Assembly: GCA_030704615.1 (NCBI GenBank)
Contig: CM060731.1
Location: 76,178,756 to 76,242,755, forward strand
Direction of reading: 5' to 3'
Source of the DNA: Takakia lepidozioides
Taxonomy: Eukaryota; Streptophyta; Takakiopsida; Takakiales; Takakiaceae
DNA length: 64,000 bases
A program made the translations under genes and the position numbers. This document shows positions 33,537-45,745 of the stretch, one piece after another. The notes beneath the pieces are model-generated. The model searched no databases, was not told where the DNA came from, and saw nothing but the letters and a program-made list of their open reading frames with translations. Every line of letters begins with the position of its first letter. Position 1 is the stretch's first letter.

Positions 33537-34428
33537 CTACTTTGCCCGTGGTTGTGAGGCAATGTACTCAATGGCGTCTGCACAAGAGAGAATTTTGTCC
33601 GCTTCAGCATCCGGAATCTCGATGGAAAACTCGTCTTCCAAGGCCATCATAGTCTCCACGACATCCAGGCTATCAAGACCTAGATCATTCTGAAAACGCG
33701 ATGACGGAGACACCTGCCCAACCCACACCACGTCTCATTCAACCCTTGCACAACTGCAATCTCGTGCAAATACTCACTCTACATTAGCCTGCAATCCCCT
33801 TCCCTCCAAAACATCCCCTCCAAAACTCGACATGCTTCCAAGGATATTTCCGTGTAATACGAGCTGTAATTCAATCAAATTTTCGTATTATAATTTCATA
33901 GAACTACACATTGTTACATTCACCTGAAGTCATTGCAGCTACCAGCAAGTTCCATCGTCTTCATTTCCCCTGATTACAAATAGAATGAAATTCAAAGAGG
34001 ACTAACAGAAATGTCCTACCGACCACGATAATCATAAAATTTTGAACAATTCCTGCTTTCTCCTTCCATCGAATCTAAAATGTTCCTACCTGAAGATCAC
34101 ATCTCAGTAAGTACTCTCTCCTTCTGGGGATGGGTAAAGAAAGATCGCGTCAGAATCACACGACCTCTCTTCCTCTAGGGGTAGAAGGCCCAAGAAAAAC
34201 CTTGGCAGGATCAACTTGTTGCATTCTCTTCACCACGGAGACCACGCGATCGGTCACAGCACTCTTGTCTAGATACGTGTTCTGCGCGCTCTCCTGTGCA
34301 AACCCTCGGACGCCATTTCCCACCAAAATGTTCAGTCGCAGGGGTGACCTCTGCGATGCTACCGCAACTCTCAAATGCTGCAGCAATGCCGATCTCGCAG
34401 CCGCCAAAGAGCCCCTAATCGCCAGCAT
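33537..34428 (-). CDS. mtACP: Mitochondrial acyl carrier protein
   Basis: Two exons on the minus strand, 34428-34201 and 33713-33537, join in phase 0 to 134 residues. Residues ~1-45 (MLAIRGSLAAARSALLQHLR...) are Arg/Ala/Ser-rich without acids, as in a mitochondrial presequence. Helix I follows (SAVTDRVVSVVKRM.QVDPAKV). The 4'-phosphopantetheine site is Ser91 in NDLGLDSLDVVE, then DEFSIEIPDAEADKI and the end YIASQPRAK. ACP carries acyl groups for mitochondrial fatty-acid (lipoate) synthesis, and in many eukaryotes the protein is also attached to complex I. The exon junction (PAK | VSPSSRFQND) matches the family; the acceptor is TTGGGCAG. A gene of about 120-135 residues is the normal size. Confidence 0.93.
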
Positions 34429-35459
34429 CGCGTCCCGATCTTCCTTACCTCCTTCCCGCTGCTGCAGTGCTCAACGCTCAGCTCTAGGGTTTCCACATGA
34501 GGAAGATCGTCTCGTTAACTGTCGGATACTAAACTGATAGAAGACAACAAGGTAATGTATCGTTAACTATCGGGTCTCTGACAGCCCCGAAACTGTATGT
34601 TATATTGTTGCGTCTTCTTTTTAACGAATAATCCATAGAGGCACATTCCACATAGAATTGTCATGAGTTCAGGTCACATTTCGCTCAGAATGGACGGATG
34701 AGTGGAGGCGCTCAACGGCATAACGGCTCGGAACGGTCGTGTGAACGATGGCGGGAAAAGAGCCCAGTACAGTGCTGGAATGTCGGTACAAAGGAGAGTT
34801 AGGGCTGACGTGGCAGGGCAGCAGAGAGGTGCATCAGCAGTGCGGTTCACGTGCCTGCTCACTGCGGGGCTGCGCGTGTGAAGCTGCGGATCGCTGGCCT
34901 GCGGATCATCAGCTGCCAGGATCGTCTTCCTCGCCCCGCAGTCGGGCTGGGAGGAGCTCATGCAGATGTCTTACTAGACTGGAATGATGTTTTAGGCGTT
35001 CTGCATTTTGTTTGGGGGTCGCTCTGTCAGTGCTGGATTGACGATGTAGTCCGTGGAGAGTGTCATTTCGCCGCAGAATTCTGTGGAAGCTGACAGCCAG
35101 GGATGGGCAGATAATTTGTAGTTTCAGAGTTCAGAGGTTGTGGAAAGTAATAGACGGGGATTCAGGAGGTCATAGGATGTTGGACGGTCAAAAGGGAAAT
35201 TTATAGAAGACTCGGATGCACATAGGCATGAGACCTGTGGGTGTAGGGCAAGAAAGAAGTAGCTAGCTTGGAGAAGGCAAGTCTACTGGCACTGGTTGCA
35301 CTGGAATTTGGACGAGTGGTACAGTGGCCGAGGTTTTAGTCAGGTTATGTGGAGTGCGCTGCAGTGAACCTGAGAAAGGAAGTTAGTGATTTGGGGCGGT
35401 CGGCAGGAGCATGCAGTCTTGTAGATAGTGGATTCTATCCAGAGACAGAGGGGTAAGCC
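34429..35459. promoter_or_regulatory. Divergent intergenic region between mtACP and DEG9
   Basis: About 1.03 kb separates the two start codons. It should hold both promoters and leaders. No TATA box or named element can be called; short ORFs here have no family features. Confidence 0.45.
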
Positions 35460-38400
35460 ATGGATCCACCCCCAAGAAAACGGGGAAGACCGCGGAAGTA
35501 TCCCGAGCTCGGTAATGCCTCCACATCTCTAGGTGCACCAGCTTTGCACAACTCTAATATCAAGGCTACTTCTTCTGATGGTGATGACGCGGAGATGTTG
35601 GATCACACAATTGAACCAGTCCGGACAGGGTTGCGTGGCAGGCCCAAGAGATTATCCAAGACAGGGTTGCGAGGCAGGCCCAAAAAGCAACCGTTGCTTG
35701 CTAAGAAGGCGGGTTCCAGAGGCAATTCTGGCAATGAGCTGGAGTTTCATAAGGCTGAAACTGAGGATGAAGAACCTCTGGAAGACCCACCTGAGGAGAC
35801 TCCTCTTAAACGGAGAGGCAAGAAGCACTCTCAGGTGAGCTTAGTTTTGTATCCTTACTTGCGTTGACCTCACCTCGCATACATGCAAGAGTCGAGCTTT
35901 AGAACTCAGGGTTTAGATTTCCAAAGAGCTCTTAAGGGTGGTCTTCTGTTTATTTTAGTTTTGAGTCTTTGTTTCAAATAGCGACCGCACCAAGGTATAA
36001 TTTGGGAGAGAATACCACATGCAATGCTAACTATTTACTTCATGGGGTGATTCACCAATTTGACAGTGATTTGAAACCTTGATGTGTTTCCTTCTTTGCT
36101 GTCCAACCAAGCCAAGGACCTTCTTGGGCTAACCTCTCTTTGGTTACCTCTTTGTATAGTTCTATATGATAGTTGTATTGTGCCCACCATTATCATGTGG
36201 TATCTTTCAGTTTTGTTCCTGCACTGATGCAGGGTTTTTGGCTATGAAAGAGGTGAATTGTTTTAGCAGGACCAAATTGGTTTATTTTTAAAGAATTAGG
36301 GTTATCTCGTATTGACATTGTGCTACTACAATCTACATTGCAGGCTATAGAGTTGCCCAGGGCACACACCGTTTCATATGACGATGGAGGTGTAGCAGCG
36401 GAGGATGTGAAGGACGCCCCTTTTATGGATGCCGTGGTAAAAGTATTTTGTGTGCATACTGAGCCCAACTTCTCACTTCCATGGCAGCGGAAGCGCCAGT
36501 TCAGCTCTAACAGCAGTGGTTTCATCATTCAGGACCGTCGTGTGCTGACTAATGCACACTCTGTTGAGCATCACACACAGGTCAAGGTCAAAAAGCGTGG
36601 CTCTGATGTCAAGTACTTGGCCACTGTTCTTGCAATTGGCACAGAATGTGATATTGGTACAGTGCCCCTATGCACCTGCGAGTACATTTGTGTGTATGTG
36701 GGAGGAAGTGATAGGTAGAGAAGTCATACTCATCCATACTCATCCACGGGAGTATGCCTAGTAGGAAATCTCATGTACCTCCTAATCTTCTTTTTGTGTG
36801 TAAAGCAAGCAGACAGAGCTCATAGATCTGATTCCAATGGGCTTTTGTGCCTGTGTACCTAGCATGCTGTGGTGGCAACCGCACGGACCAGAACCTGTTT
36901 TTCTTAGGATTATCACAGTGGGTTTTGATTAGCAATTTTCAGTAGCAGGTGGTGCAGAAGTTACAGCTTGCCAGTTCCCAAGGTCTAAGGCAGTCGATAC
37001 CCCAAGGCTCCGTTCCAAAACATGCATTTAAAAGAATTCCATTCTCTTGACACCTTCAGGAATATGCTCCTTTAAAATAGAAGTGCTACTAGGAAATCTT
37101 TCAGAAAGAGAAAGCTCACCACAAGCATTGGAGCAAGGGTGGCAAGGAACACAGAAGTAGCAAGAGAAGTGATAGCCAATTGGAGAGACAGCAGAATAGA
37201 GAGGATTCCGAGAGATTGACTGAAGCGGCGTGAGTCTGGGGGTTTGCGTGTGCACGGGTATAGCAATGCTGACGGTTAGCAACGACGAGTTTTGGGCGGA
37301 TGTGAAGCCAGTGGAGTTTGGGACCCTCCCCCGCCTGCAAGATGCGGTTACAGTGGTAGGCTACCCCATTGGTGGAGATACAATCTCTGTTACCAGTGGT
37401 GTTGTATCGCGCATTGAGGTCACTTCGTATGTGCATGGAGCCACTGAGCTCCTGGGTGTGCAAGCAAGTCTTCTTACCTTTGTTTGTTACTTTCTCAAAG
37501 GAATCGGTAATTTATCTATTTGGGAATAGTGGACCTGGATAAGGAATTGTTGTTATTATTTGTGTTTTCTGGGGCACATTGCTTGTTTTTATCCGATATG
37601 CTTACCTGCATTGTCAAGAGCTCGGGGGGGGGGGGGGGGGGGGGGGGGGGATGTGGTTTTCTAGGACAGTAGGGCTGAATATCGGTTTTTTTGGTGGGCT
37701 CAGATTGATGCAGCCATCAATGCAGGCAATTCTGGTGGACCTGCTTTCAATGATAAGGGCGAGTGTGTGGGCATTGCATTCCAGTCTCTTAAACACGAGG
37801 ATGCTGAGAACATCGGCTATGTGATTCCCACTCCTGTCATCCAACACTTCATCAGTGATTTCATTCGCACTGGAGACTACACAGGTTTTTTCCAGAGTTT
37901 CCCCTTCATATTACAATCTGTTTTGTGTATGTTCTCAAGAAACATTAGTTTTTCTTATGTCCAGTTTCAGGTACTTCTATCACCGGTCCTACCTCATGTG
38001 ACATGTGAAGGTCTGTGGGACTGAATTTATTCTGTATGTGCCTTTCAGGTTTCCCGATTTTGGGCATTGACTGGCAAAAGATGGAAAATCCTGACCTGAG
38101 GAGAGCACTAGGCATGAACTCCAGCCAGAAGGGCGTCCGCATCCGTCGTGTGGAACCCACTGCACCTGCAGGCAAGGATCTACAGTCATCTGATATAGTG
38201 TTGAGTTTTGATGGTATTGACATTGCCAATGATGGCACAGGTACATGACTGTACCCTCTGCTTTACTGTTTGGTGGATTTGGTTTGCTAGAGCAGCTGCA
38301 CATTGGGATATGTTCGTTGGATCATGAATAAGGACTCAACAAATCACTCCTGAATGAAATATACCTACACCTCTTGACAGCTTGGTTGTGGAAACAGCTT

Positions 38401-41344
38401 ACTTTCTACAGCAGTTAGACACTTGAAAATGATCTTCTCAACCGTGTATAGTGCATGAAATGTGACGCAGTTGCATACCACAAGGCACGCCTGTGCTTGC
38501 ACTTCACATGATCTCTTCTGCAGTCCTCTCCTACCCAGCTTAATGCCTCCCTTTGATGAGCAACATGAAATGATTTGCAGTATGTCGATATGACCTCTTG
38601 CAAGCTTAGTCTTAATGAACACTAGAACCATGGATCAAAATTGCTATATTGAAATGGACATACAAAGTGCCATATAGTGAGCCAAGTCAGCTAGGAAGGG
38701 CATGGTTACAGTGGCATGTATCTTGTGAGTGCAGTTCCATTCAGGCATGGAGAACGCATTGGATTTAGCTATCTTGTCTCCCAAAAGTACACAGGAGAAA
38801 GTGCAAGGATACGAATATTGAGGCACTCCAAAGTTAGTGAGTTTGATATTGTCCTGGCCAATCACAAGCGATTGGTGCCAGCCCACATAAAAGGGAAGCC
38901 ACCATCGTACTACATAATCGCAGGGATTGTGTTTGCAGCGGTCTCTGTGCCCTATCTCCGCTCAGAGGTTGGTACCAAGAAGGCACGTGGTCCCTTTACT
39001 GCTTGGTCTGTAGGGTATTTATTCCTGCCAACATAGGAATGCCTATTCCTGGACTGAATCAAGACGTCAGTTTGATGGAGGTATCCAAATATTGGCAGAG
39101 CAGAGGCGTTAACGTAGTGGTTTCCATAATGGATGCTGGGAGTTTCCAGCCAAGCCTCTGGGGGCTGGCTTTCTTCCAGGATCTTTCCAATAGGATGCAG
39201 AAGTAATGTGTTTAGTTGAACACATCTGGCAGCTGGCAGGCAGAGGTCCCCACGCACGGTTGTATCTTGGATTTTTGAATTGAAGTCTGGTTCAGAAGCT
39301 GGAGGAGTGCTATTACTTCTCCTTTACTGTAGTCAGAGATAATTGCTAGATTTAAGCAGTTGAATCCATGCCTGCAGAATCTTTGCAAATTAGACATTGT
39401 TGCCAGAAGCTTGTAAGTGGGGTAGGTTTTTCATAAGTACATATTCTAGTATGGAAGCTTAACTGATGGTCGAGTGGGAGAATGATTGGGCAGTATGGCA
39501 AAGACTATGACTATGATGCCCCGGTGAAGCTCCTGGACAAGCTACTGCATGCCATGTCTCAGTCTGAAGAGGAGCAGCTGGTGGTTGTCTCTCAGGTAGG
39601 GTCCTGAGACCTCTCTTGGTCAGGTGTCAAGAGGTCGTTCGCTTTGCAGTGAGTGTGCTGGCACTGCTGCAGTGTCTTCAGGCTGTGCCCTGCACATACA
39701 AGAGTAAGTGGTTACTTTTTCTTGTCGATGGATGCCAGTGTTGTAGCTATGATAGCTGGGTTTATCATTGGCTGCCCTGTGGATACTGAAAATAGTTTAG
39801 AACCACAAGTTGCATTTGACAACGGATTGCCCAAGTGTGGTACCATGGCTACTATAAGCTCTTGCCATCTTGTTGCTCAAGTGCTCTGGAAATCTACATG
39901 TGTTTCTGTCCACTTGGAGAATTTGAAGATACACCCCAGCTATTGCTCAAGTGAATAGAAATGTTTGTTCTTGATGTAAATTTTGGAAAGTGAAAGTGCC
40001 AGAAATGGGGATGGCAGTTATTTTCCATAGGGCTTCCAACTGAAATGCATCTATGTGTTAGGCAAGCATCTGCACTTGGAGGTGGTAGTGTTGATATTAT
40101 TGAATTTCCTCCTTTCTAGGGGTTGAAAGTTTCTACTAGACTCTGTTGTTGGATTGACCAACTGTCGTCTGCATGCTGTGTAGGTATTGGTGGCAGATAT
40201 TAATATAGGCTATGAAGACATCGTCAACACACAGGTATGTTTTCCTGCTGTCAGTACTACAACCTCATTGCTGGCAGCCTTTCATTCCTGCCCATGTCTC
40301 TCCTCTTTTCTTTTTGTCTCACCGTCTTGGGAGAGACCTTCAAAGTGTCTGGCAGGTTACCTGCATAGGCAATTCATTATTTCATGCGAGTCTATCGCAG
40401 AGTCTATACATTCATGTACCTTGTTGGGCTGGAACCCAGCAGGCGTCCTTGGGAGAGTTATGACCCTGTGGGTATCTCAGGAAGTAGATAAGCAAATGCG
40501 TCATTTCTCCCTCTCATTGACACAACCTAGTGAGCCCCTCACAAAAGTAGTGACTGTTCTACCCAAACTGGGTGTCTATGGCCACAAGGCTATGGCAAAA
40601 AACGTCTTATGAGTACATTGTCTTTGACACACAAAAAGATGAACTTGATCCTGCAGATATTGGCCTTCAATGGAATACCAGTTCAAAATCTGAAGCATTT
40701 GGCGAATATGGTGGAGAACTGTGGAGATCAGTTTCTTCGTTTTGACCTTGAGTACCAGCAGGTTTGCATCCTAATGCTAGTATTCATTGCAAGTGTAAAA
40801 GTAGTATTAATACCAGTTCTCAAGGGAGACAATTAGTTTGTCTCAAAATGCGATATACCACGTATAACTAAAATAAATAAATTGGCTGAGTAGAAGAGGG
40901 CCTGCAAAGCCCCTATGGTCTTTGTAAGTCCATGCTTTGGCTCTTCTTTTGACCATCCTGTGGGGTTTGTATGTTGAACCCGGGTACCGAGACATTTCTG
41001 TAGCCTGTTCAGAAACTAAGACTGCCCCACATGAGTGTTCTCATCTTTATTCAGGGTCATCGTTAAGTAATGCACAATTGTTTTTCCCTCTTTAATTTTC
41101 TGCCTACTGTTGTCTTGCTGCTTTTGTTTGGACATGAAGGTGGTCGTTTTAGCTTCCAAGGGCTCTCAATAGAGCAGTGTGTTTTTAAGTGCGGACTACA
41201 AAAATAGCTGATCTTAACTTGCTTTTACTGATTTGGACTTCGCAGATAGTGGTATTGGAGACAGCTGCAGCCAAGTCTGCCACACCTGATATTCTTTCCA
41301 CACATTGTATACCCTCGGCTATTTCTGATGATTTGAAAAGTTAG
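35460..41344 (+). CDS. DEG9: DEG9-type nuclear serine protease with N-terminal AT-hooks
   Basis: Ten exons join in phase to 616 residues: 35460-35834, 36344-36656, 37264-37463, 37704-37884, 38049-38240, 38735-38967, 39494-39595, 40184-40234, 40657-40761 and 41246-41344. The protein is colinear with Arabidopsis DEG9 (about 592 residues). Exon 1 encodes a basic tail with three AT-hook-like motifs (GRPRK at 9-13, RGRPKR at 59-64, RGRPKK at 71-76). The trypsin-like core has the triad His197 (LTNAHSV), Asp228 (TECDIAML) and Ser306 (NAGNSGGPA). PDZ regions follow, starting [20 protein letters not shown], then [17 protein letters not shown] and the end [10 protein letters not shown]. Known DEG9 is an ATP-independent HtrA-type protease of nucleus and nucleolus. 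Intron 3 uses a GC donor (GCAAGT at 37464). All other introns are GT-AG. Confidence 0.95.
37624..37650. repeat. Poly-G tract (27 G) in DEG9 intron 3
   Basis: An uninterrupted run of 27 G lies inside the GC-AG intron, about 50 bp before the acceptor. Such a run can form G-quadruplexes and is also prone to sequencing-length error. Confidence 0.9.
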
Positions 41345-42869
41345 TTCCTTCTCCTGATGTCTTGCACCTCCCATGGTTTGACATCAAGGCTTATCATGGG
41401 CATGGCGTATTGTTGGACTAGACTTGTGGAGCAGAAGCATTATGTTGAGGGACAAGTCATTATTATTCAATTCAGCTTGGAGCCTAGCAGCCTTGTCTTT
41501 TGTGAGAATCCCACAAGGAGCTGGCAATCATCCAGAGATGCTAATCTGTTGTAATTTGGATGTCAAATTATGAGAGGCTTACGGACATCATTGATCTGGA
41601 AGTACCTCTTTAACTGCTCTTTTCATTCTCACACTGCAGACATAGTATAATTGTTCTCTTAATCTTCCATGAGTAGCTTTTTCAGGGTTTGTTTCCCATC
41701 CCCCGAAGCTACTAAAATATCTCTGTAAGCAGGGAACAGGTTAATGAGTGCATTCCCTCCCGCATGCACAGATGTCCCTTTCCTTCGACAATGTGAGTGG
41801 CAGTAAAACCACCCAGCCATAATTTCTCTTTTGTTTCCTATTGGAAGTGTTCCTATCAGCCTGTCTGGGATCTACCTCTTTCATTCTAACATGCCAGTCT
41901 AATCATCACATACCCACGCCTCTGTAACCTGATTGTCTTGGGCAGTGAGTGATTTGGCAGGTTCAGGTTGACCCTCATGTCCTGTCCATCTGGCAACAAT
42001 TGCCAGGAGCTTGTGTGCCCGTCTCTCAGCTTTGGCTGCCCATACACTGTTGTTAGAGGACCTTGCCTGCAGCCCGGATCTCTGCATATACATTTGCGTG
42101 TAGTTTCATGCCCACTACCTTGGAGATGTAGTGTTGCAACTATCTGAAACACACAATCACATACCGTCACATTCAGGTGTTCCAGTGCATTTTCTCCTGC
42201 TGTGAGTTTGCAGCTAAAAAGCAAATCCAAGGTGATGTTTTGTGTGGCTGCAAGCCTGGCTGAATGGCTCGAAGATGACGAAGGTGAGTGACTCGGCATC
42301 TGCATATACTCTTTCCATGTGATTGTCCAGTAGGCTTACTGGCCTTTCTTGATAGTGGATGCTGTGAGCATGAGGTTCTGATATGAGCTCCGCTTTATGT
42401 AAATACCACCACATTGAATGGCCCACACCTCCAGCGGCTTCTCAGCAACTATGATGAGTCCATCCTGGTAAGGTGGAATGGCCTCCAGAGTCCCCACTGG
42501 ATGAGCGGGCCGGAGGCAGCCAGAGTCTGGACCGTTAACCCTCTGGACCATTAGCCCTTAAACAACCTTCTCAAAAATAGGACCCCTCCAGTGAAAAAGC
42601 TCTCATTTTAAGATAATTGCGTCTTCAATGCCCCCATGGGTTCAGCTCATAAGCCCTGGATTCTGAAATTTTCATAAGTCTTTGTTTTTTTACGGCGCGC
42701 CCATTGAATATGCTATTATCTTTCATTGAGAATCATAGAGAAAATATGGTGTAATATTTAGAAAAATATTTGTTTTGCTAGTTTTTACTGCAAAAGTTTT
42801 TTACTGCTTTCGTGAAATTTTCGCACATAATTTTCTCTTGCACTCTCCCCCTTTTGCAGGCAATCAGCC
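41345..42869. other. DEG9 3' flank and intergenic DNA
   Basis: The first few hundred bases should contain the DEG9 3' UTR. The rest has no recognised gene; ORFs on the minus strand at 41886-42551 have no family features. Confidence 0.4.
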
Positions 42870-43183
42870 CCAGATCCAGAAAACACCACAGGTGAATGTG
42901 GGGCCTATTGTTGGGCCCATTGGTGAAACAGATCATTCATGGACTTTGATTGAGGCAAGATTTATAAGTCTTCCCCTAAATTGCAATAAGTAAGTGTACA
43001 TTATCCCCCTGCTGATGTACCTGCAGCGGGCTTGGCACTGCAAAAACCCATGTGAGTAAACTTGTTGAACAGCCTACCACCCCACATGTGACCACTATTA
43101 TGGCATTGCCTTCCCCCCTTCGTCCTCTTCGTCCTTACAAGATGGTATTTGCCGGTTCAGATACGCCTCCCAATTCTTCTGGT
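42870..43183 (+). pseudogene. Possible PhoD-like phosphatase N-terminal exons (fragment)
   Basis: About 42893-42957 reads VNVGPIVGPIGETDHSW followed by TLIEA, after a CCACAG acceptor. A second block (about 43027-43182) contains TPHVTTIMALPSP...PYKMVFAGSD and ends at a good donor (TTCTG/GTAAGT). The 'GP.VG.V..T.A..L.E' opening and 'Y.V.F.G' end are reminiscent of the N-terminal domain of PhoD-type phosphatases. No catalytic part follows; copia-like DNA begins within 300 bp. The match is weak and from memory; a chance open frame is possible. Confidence 0.25.
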
Positions 43184-43419
43184 AAGTTAAAATGTGGGCC
43201 AGAACAACATCATTCACACACAGGGGATCAAATATGTGGTACGTTACCTTCGATCCTGTGTTTGCACATGCCCTCAGTGTAAATAAGTGTTAATGAAGCT
43301 CTGTGTGGGCCCTCTTCAGGATTTCCTGTGGTGCACCGGAGGCGAAAACCACAGACATGTGGTTTTTCCAGGAGTGTCCGCCATAGCTGTTAGCATACAA
43401 CCAAGTAACATCTATGCCA

Positions 43420-43830
43420 GAGGGAGAGATCTTCGAAGGCACCATGAATTTGAGGGGGTAGTGAGCAAAAACCATGCAAGACTGCCACATCATCCTTCTG
43501 TAAACTATTCTTAATCAGACATCCAAACCAGACATGGTTGCCTAAACTCTCACCATGAGACCAAGGAGGGTACGACAATGCGAGCAAGGTGTTATCATCC
43601 TTCCACAAGAAAAATCAAAATCAGCAAGGACGTTCTCCATTCTAGGCGAGAGACTCCCACACTTACGAGTCCCGATGAGTCTTGGGAGGCATGTGCCCGA
43701 GAATCCGAACAAAGAGAAGTGGGTGCAAGTAACGAGGAGAGCCTCTCTGATGTGAACCTTCGAGCTCACTTGCCACAACACGGGTCACCACACGAGGAAT
43801 CCCAGTATGTATGAAGGAGAGATGTAGTCT
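43420..43830 (+). mobile_element. Ty1/copia linker scrap
   Basis: Around 43578 one frame reads CYHPSTRKIKISKDVLHSRR, the '(Y/C)(D/H)P.(T/S)(R/K)K(I/V).(I/V)S.DV.F' phrase found between integrase and reverse transcriptase in copia elements. The flanking Glu/Ser-rich text (SEQREVGASNEESLSDVN) fits the usual variable linker. No RT follows. Confidence 0.5.
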
Positions 43831-43989
43831 CACAATCTTCTCAGCTCAATGGCTGCTACACATATATTTCTCATGTATTTCCACATGTATGACTACGTAT
43901 GTATGACTATATATTAGCACCCATGGAGCACGGGAGACTGTAGCTTCAGGAGGGGGGAGGTGTGAGGATGAGAGTCCTTGGAGCCTCGG

Positions 43990-44620
43990 TTGATGAATTA
44001 CCAAGTATCAGCAGTCACTTCTAGAAGAAGATGACCGCTATACCAACGATCTGTTGGAGTTGAATAAGCTCCTCAAGTCTTTTGATGAGCGAATATCCAA
44101 GTAGGAGGTTGAGGTGAATAAGATGGTCAAGGAGCATGAGGAGATGGAAGTCCGCATTCAGTTTTGTGGGTTATTTCATGAGGCAGGTATGCGGTTAGCA
44201 CTCACCGCCTTCTCCAACAAAGTTGTTGATTTTGTACATTCTGCCCATCAGGAGCACCTGGATACCAGAGACAGGGCAGCATGGTTGAGGTCTCATGTAG
44301 CCTATCAGTCTGTGAGTGAGACTACAGTGGTATCAATTTTTCAATGTGCAGTGCCTCATTCAGCACACATGAGATTCAACATGCATCAGCACACATACTC
44401 AACAGAGAGTTTGCCATAGCTTTGTGGTCCACAGCGTCATACAGCAGAAATGGGAGAAGAAATCCAAAGAGAAAGACTCAGAGTTGCAACAACAGCTCAT
44501 CCTATTTGCATAAGATCAACGTGGCTGAATCTGTCGAAGCCCAATCAGACCAACGTATACATTGCTCTAAATCCTTTGGAGGCTCAATAACTTCATGATC
44601 CTGGTCATATATGCTCAGCT
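43990..44620 (+). pseudogene. Coiled-coil coding relic of unknown family
   Basis: One frame reads QQSLLEEDDRYTNDLLEL, then KLLKSFDERISK and a stop at 44102. It resumes EVEVNKMVKEHEEMEVRIQF and runs to about 44419 (LDTRDRAAWLRSHVAYQS...). A later frame gives QQKWEKKSKEKDSELQQQ. Heptad-rich, charged sequence broken by stops suggests a dead gene or element ORF. I do not recognise the family. Confidence 0.35.
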
Positions 44621-45319
44621 GTGGTGGAAGAGATCATGGATGAGTGGCAACAAATTAGTAGAACGACTAATAGCAATCTTACAGCTTTAATATTCTGGGA
44701 CAGTAACTGGTCCATGCACAGCAGTCTGAGCTGTATGTGTGATGAAAGATACAGTCCATGACATGTTATTTCAAGCAACATTTCCTGTCATGGGTACTGA
44801 CACGCCCTGAGTAAAATGCCTACAAGATAGTTATACAGCTGGTCCATAAGGAAGACTGATGTTATCTCTCTAACTTAGACTAATGCCCCACTAGTCACAC
44901 AAGACGAAGCATTTTAGCTGTGAGGCACTTAATTACTGGAACAAGAATGCACCAGCAGGGCCATGCTCCACATTCGCTTCTGTCCTCTGAGGGCCCAAAG
45001 CTCAACAGCCATGTGCTTGCTCAAACAAACTCCCTCCTCTGCATTTGCGCCAAAGTATCTGGACAGACTCTCCGGTCATCATAAACCATGAAGTGAGGAA
45101 ATTCTTAAGTTCTGAAAATCCATAAGCAGTGGACGAAATTTGGTAAATGATCAAATCATTTAGAACACCTGATTCTTTTATTTGGGCAGATGTAGGAAAA
45201 TTGGACTAATGGACAGAAATAGCGTACCTTCTAACAGACGAGAGATTTGATGCATGGTGTAACAGCAACCTTGGCAAGGTTGCACACTGCTTCTGTCTGT
45301 CCAATCATGTCCCTCTAGG
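44621..45319. other. Intergenic, no gene recognised
   Basis: No coding or repeat signal that I can support. Confidence 0.35.
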
Positions 45320-45745
45320 ATAGAATTCAAGGTACCAATACTACAAGACAGCACGAGACAGCATCACGTTGAACCATCTTGTCAAATACTTTACGGGCAT
45401 CCTGCACGCTCCCACAAGGGGCATACATGAACGTACAAATATTTTCCAGAATGATATCTGTAGCAGTTCCCCATTTGACGATGTCAGCGTGCACCTCTCT
45501 GCCCTTTTCCAGGGATCCCAGCTGGCACATGCCTTGAGAACGCAAGTGAGTGCAACCTTGTCAGGCCTTACCCCAACCGGTATCATTTGCTCATACCACT
45601 TGAAGGCTTCCCTTTTATATCCATGCTGAACATATATGAGATCATGGAGCTCCATGAGGCCACATTCCGCTTAGTAATGCTTGCCGTGCATGTTTCACAC
45701 TCCCGCATTCGGCATAATAACCGATAGTCCATTGATGGATCATTT
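45320..45745 (-). pseudogene. PPR (PLS-class) pseudogene, downstream half
   Basis: Minus-strand translation across frames gives YYAECGSVKHARQA, then EAFKWYEQMI, LKACASWDPWK / SLEKGREVHADIVKWG and GSVQDARKVFDKMVQRD, the L and S repeats of a plant PLS-class PPR protein. Several frameshifts and stops are present. It continues the reading that breaks off at about 47806, on the other side of the DUF7869-type insertion. Confidence 0.8.

Noticed and set aside
33467-33693. Plus-strand ORFs over the ACP gene
   Set aside because: The minus strand encodes the conserved ACP helix and Ser site; the plus frames are shadows.
37624-37650. G27 run as an assembly gap marker
   Set aside because: Flanking DEG9 exons join correctly across it and it lies wholly in an intron; length error is possible but a gap is not needed.
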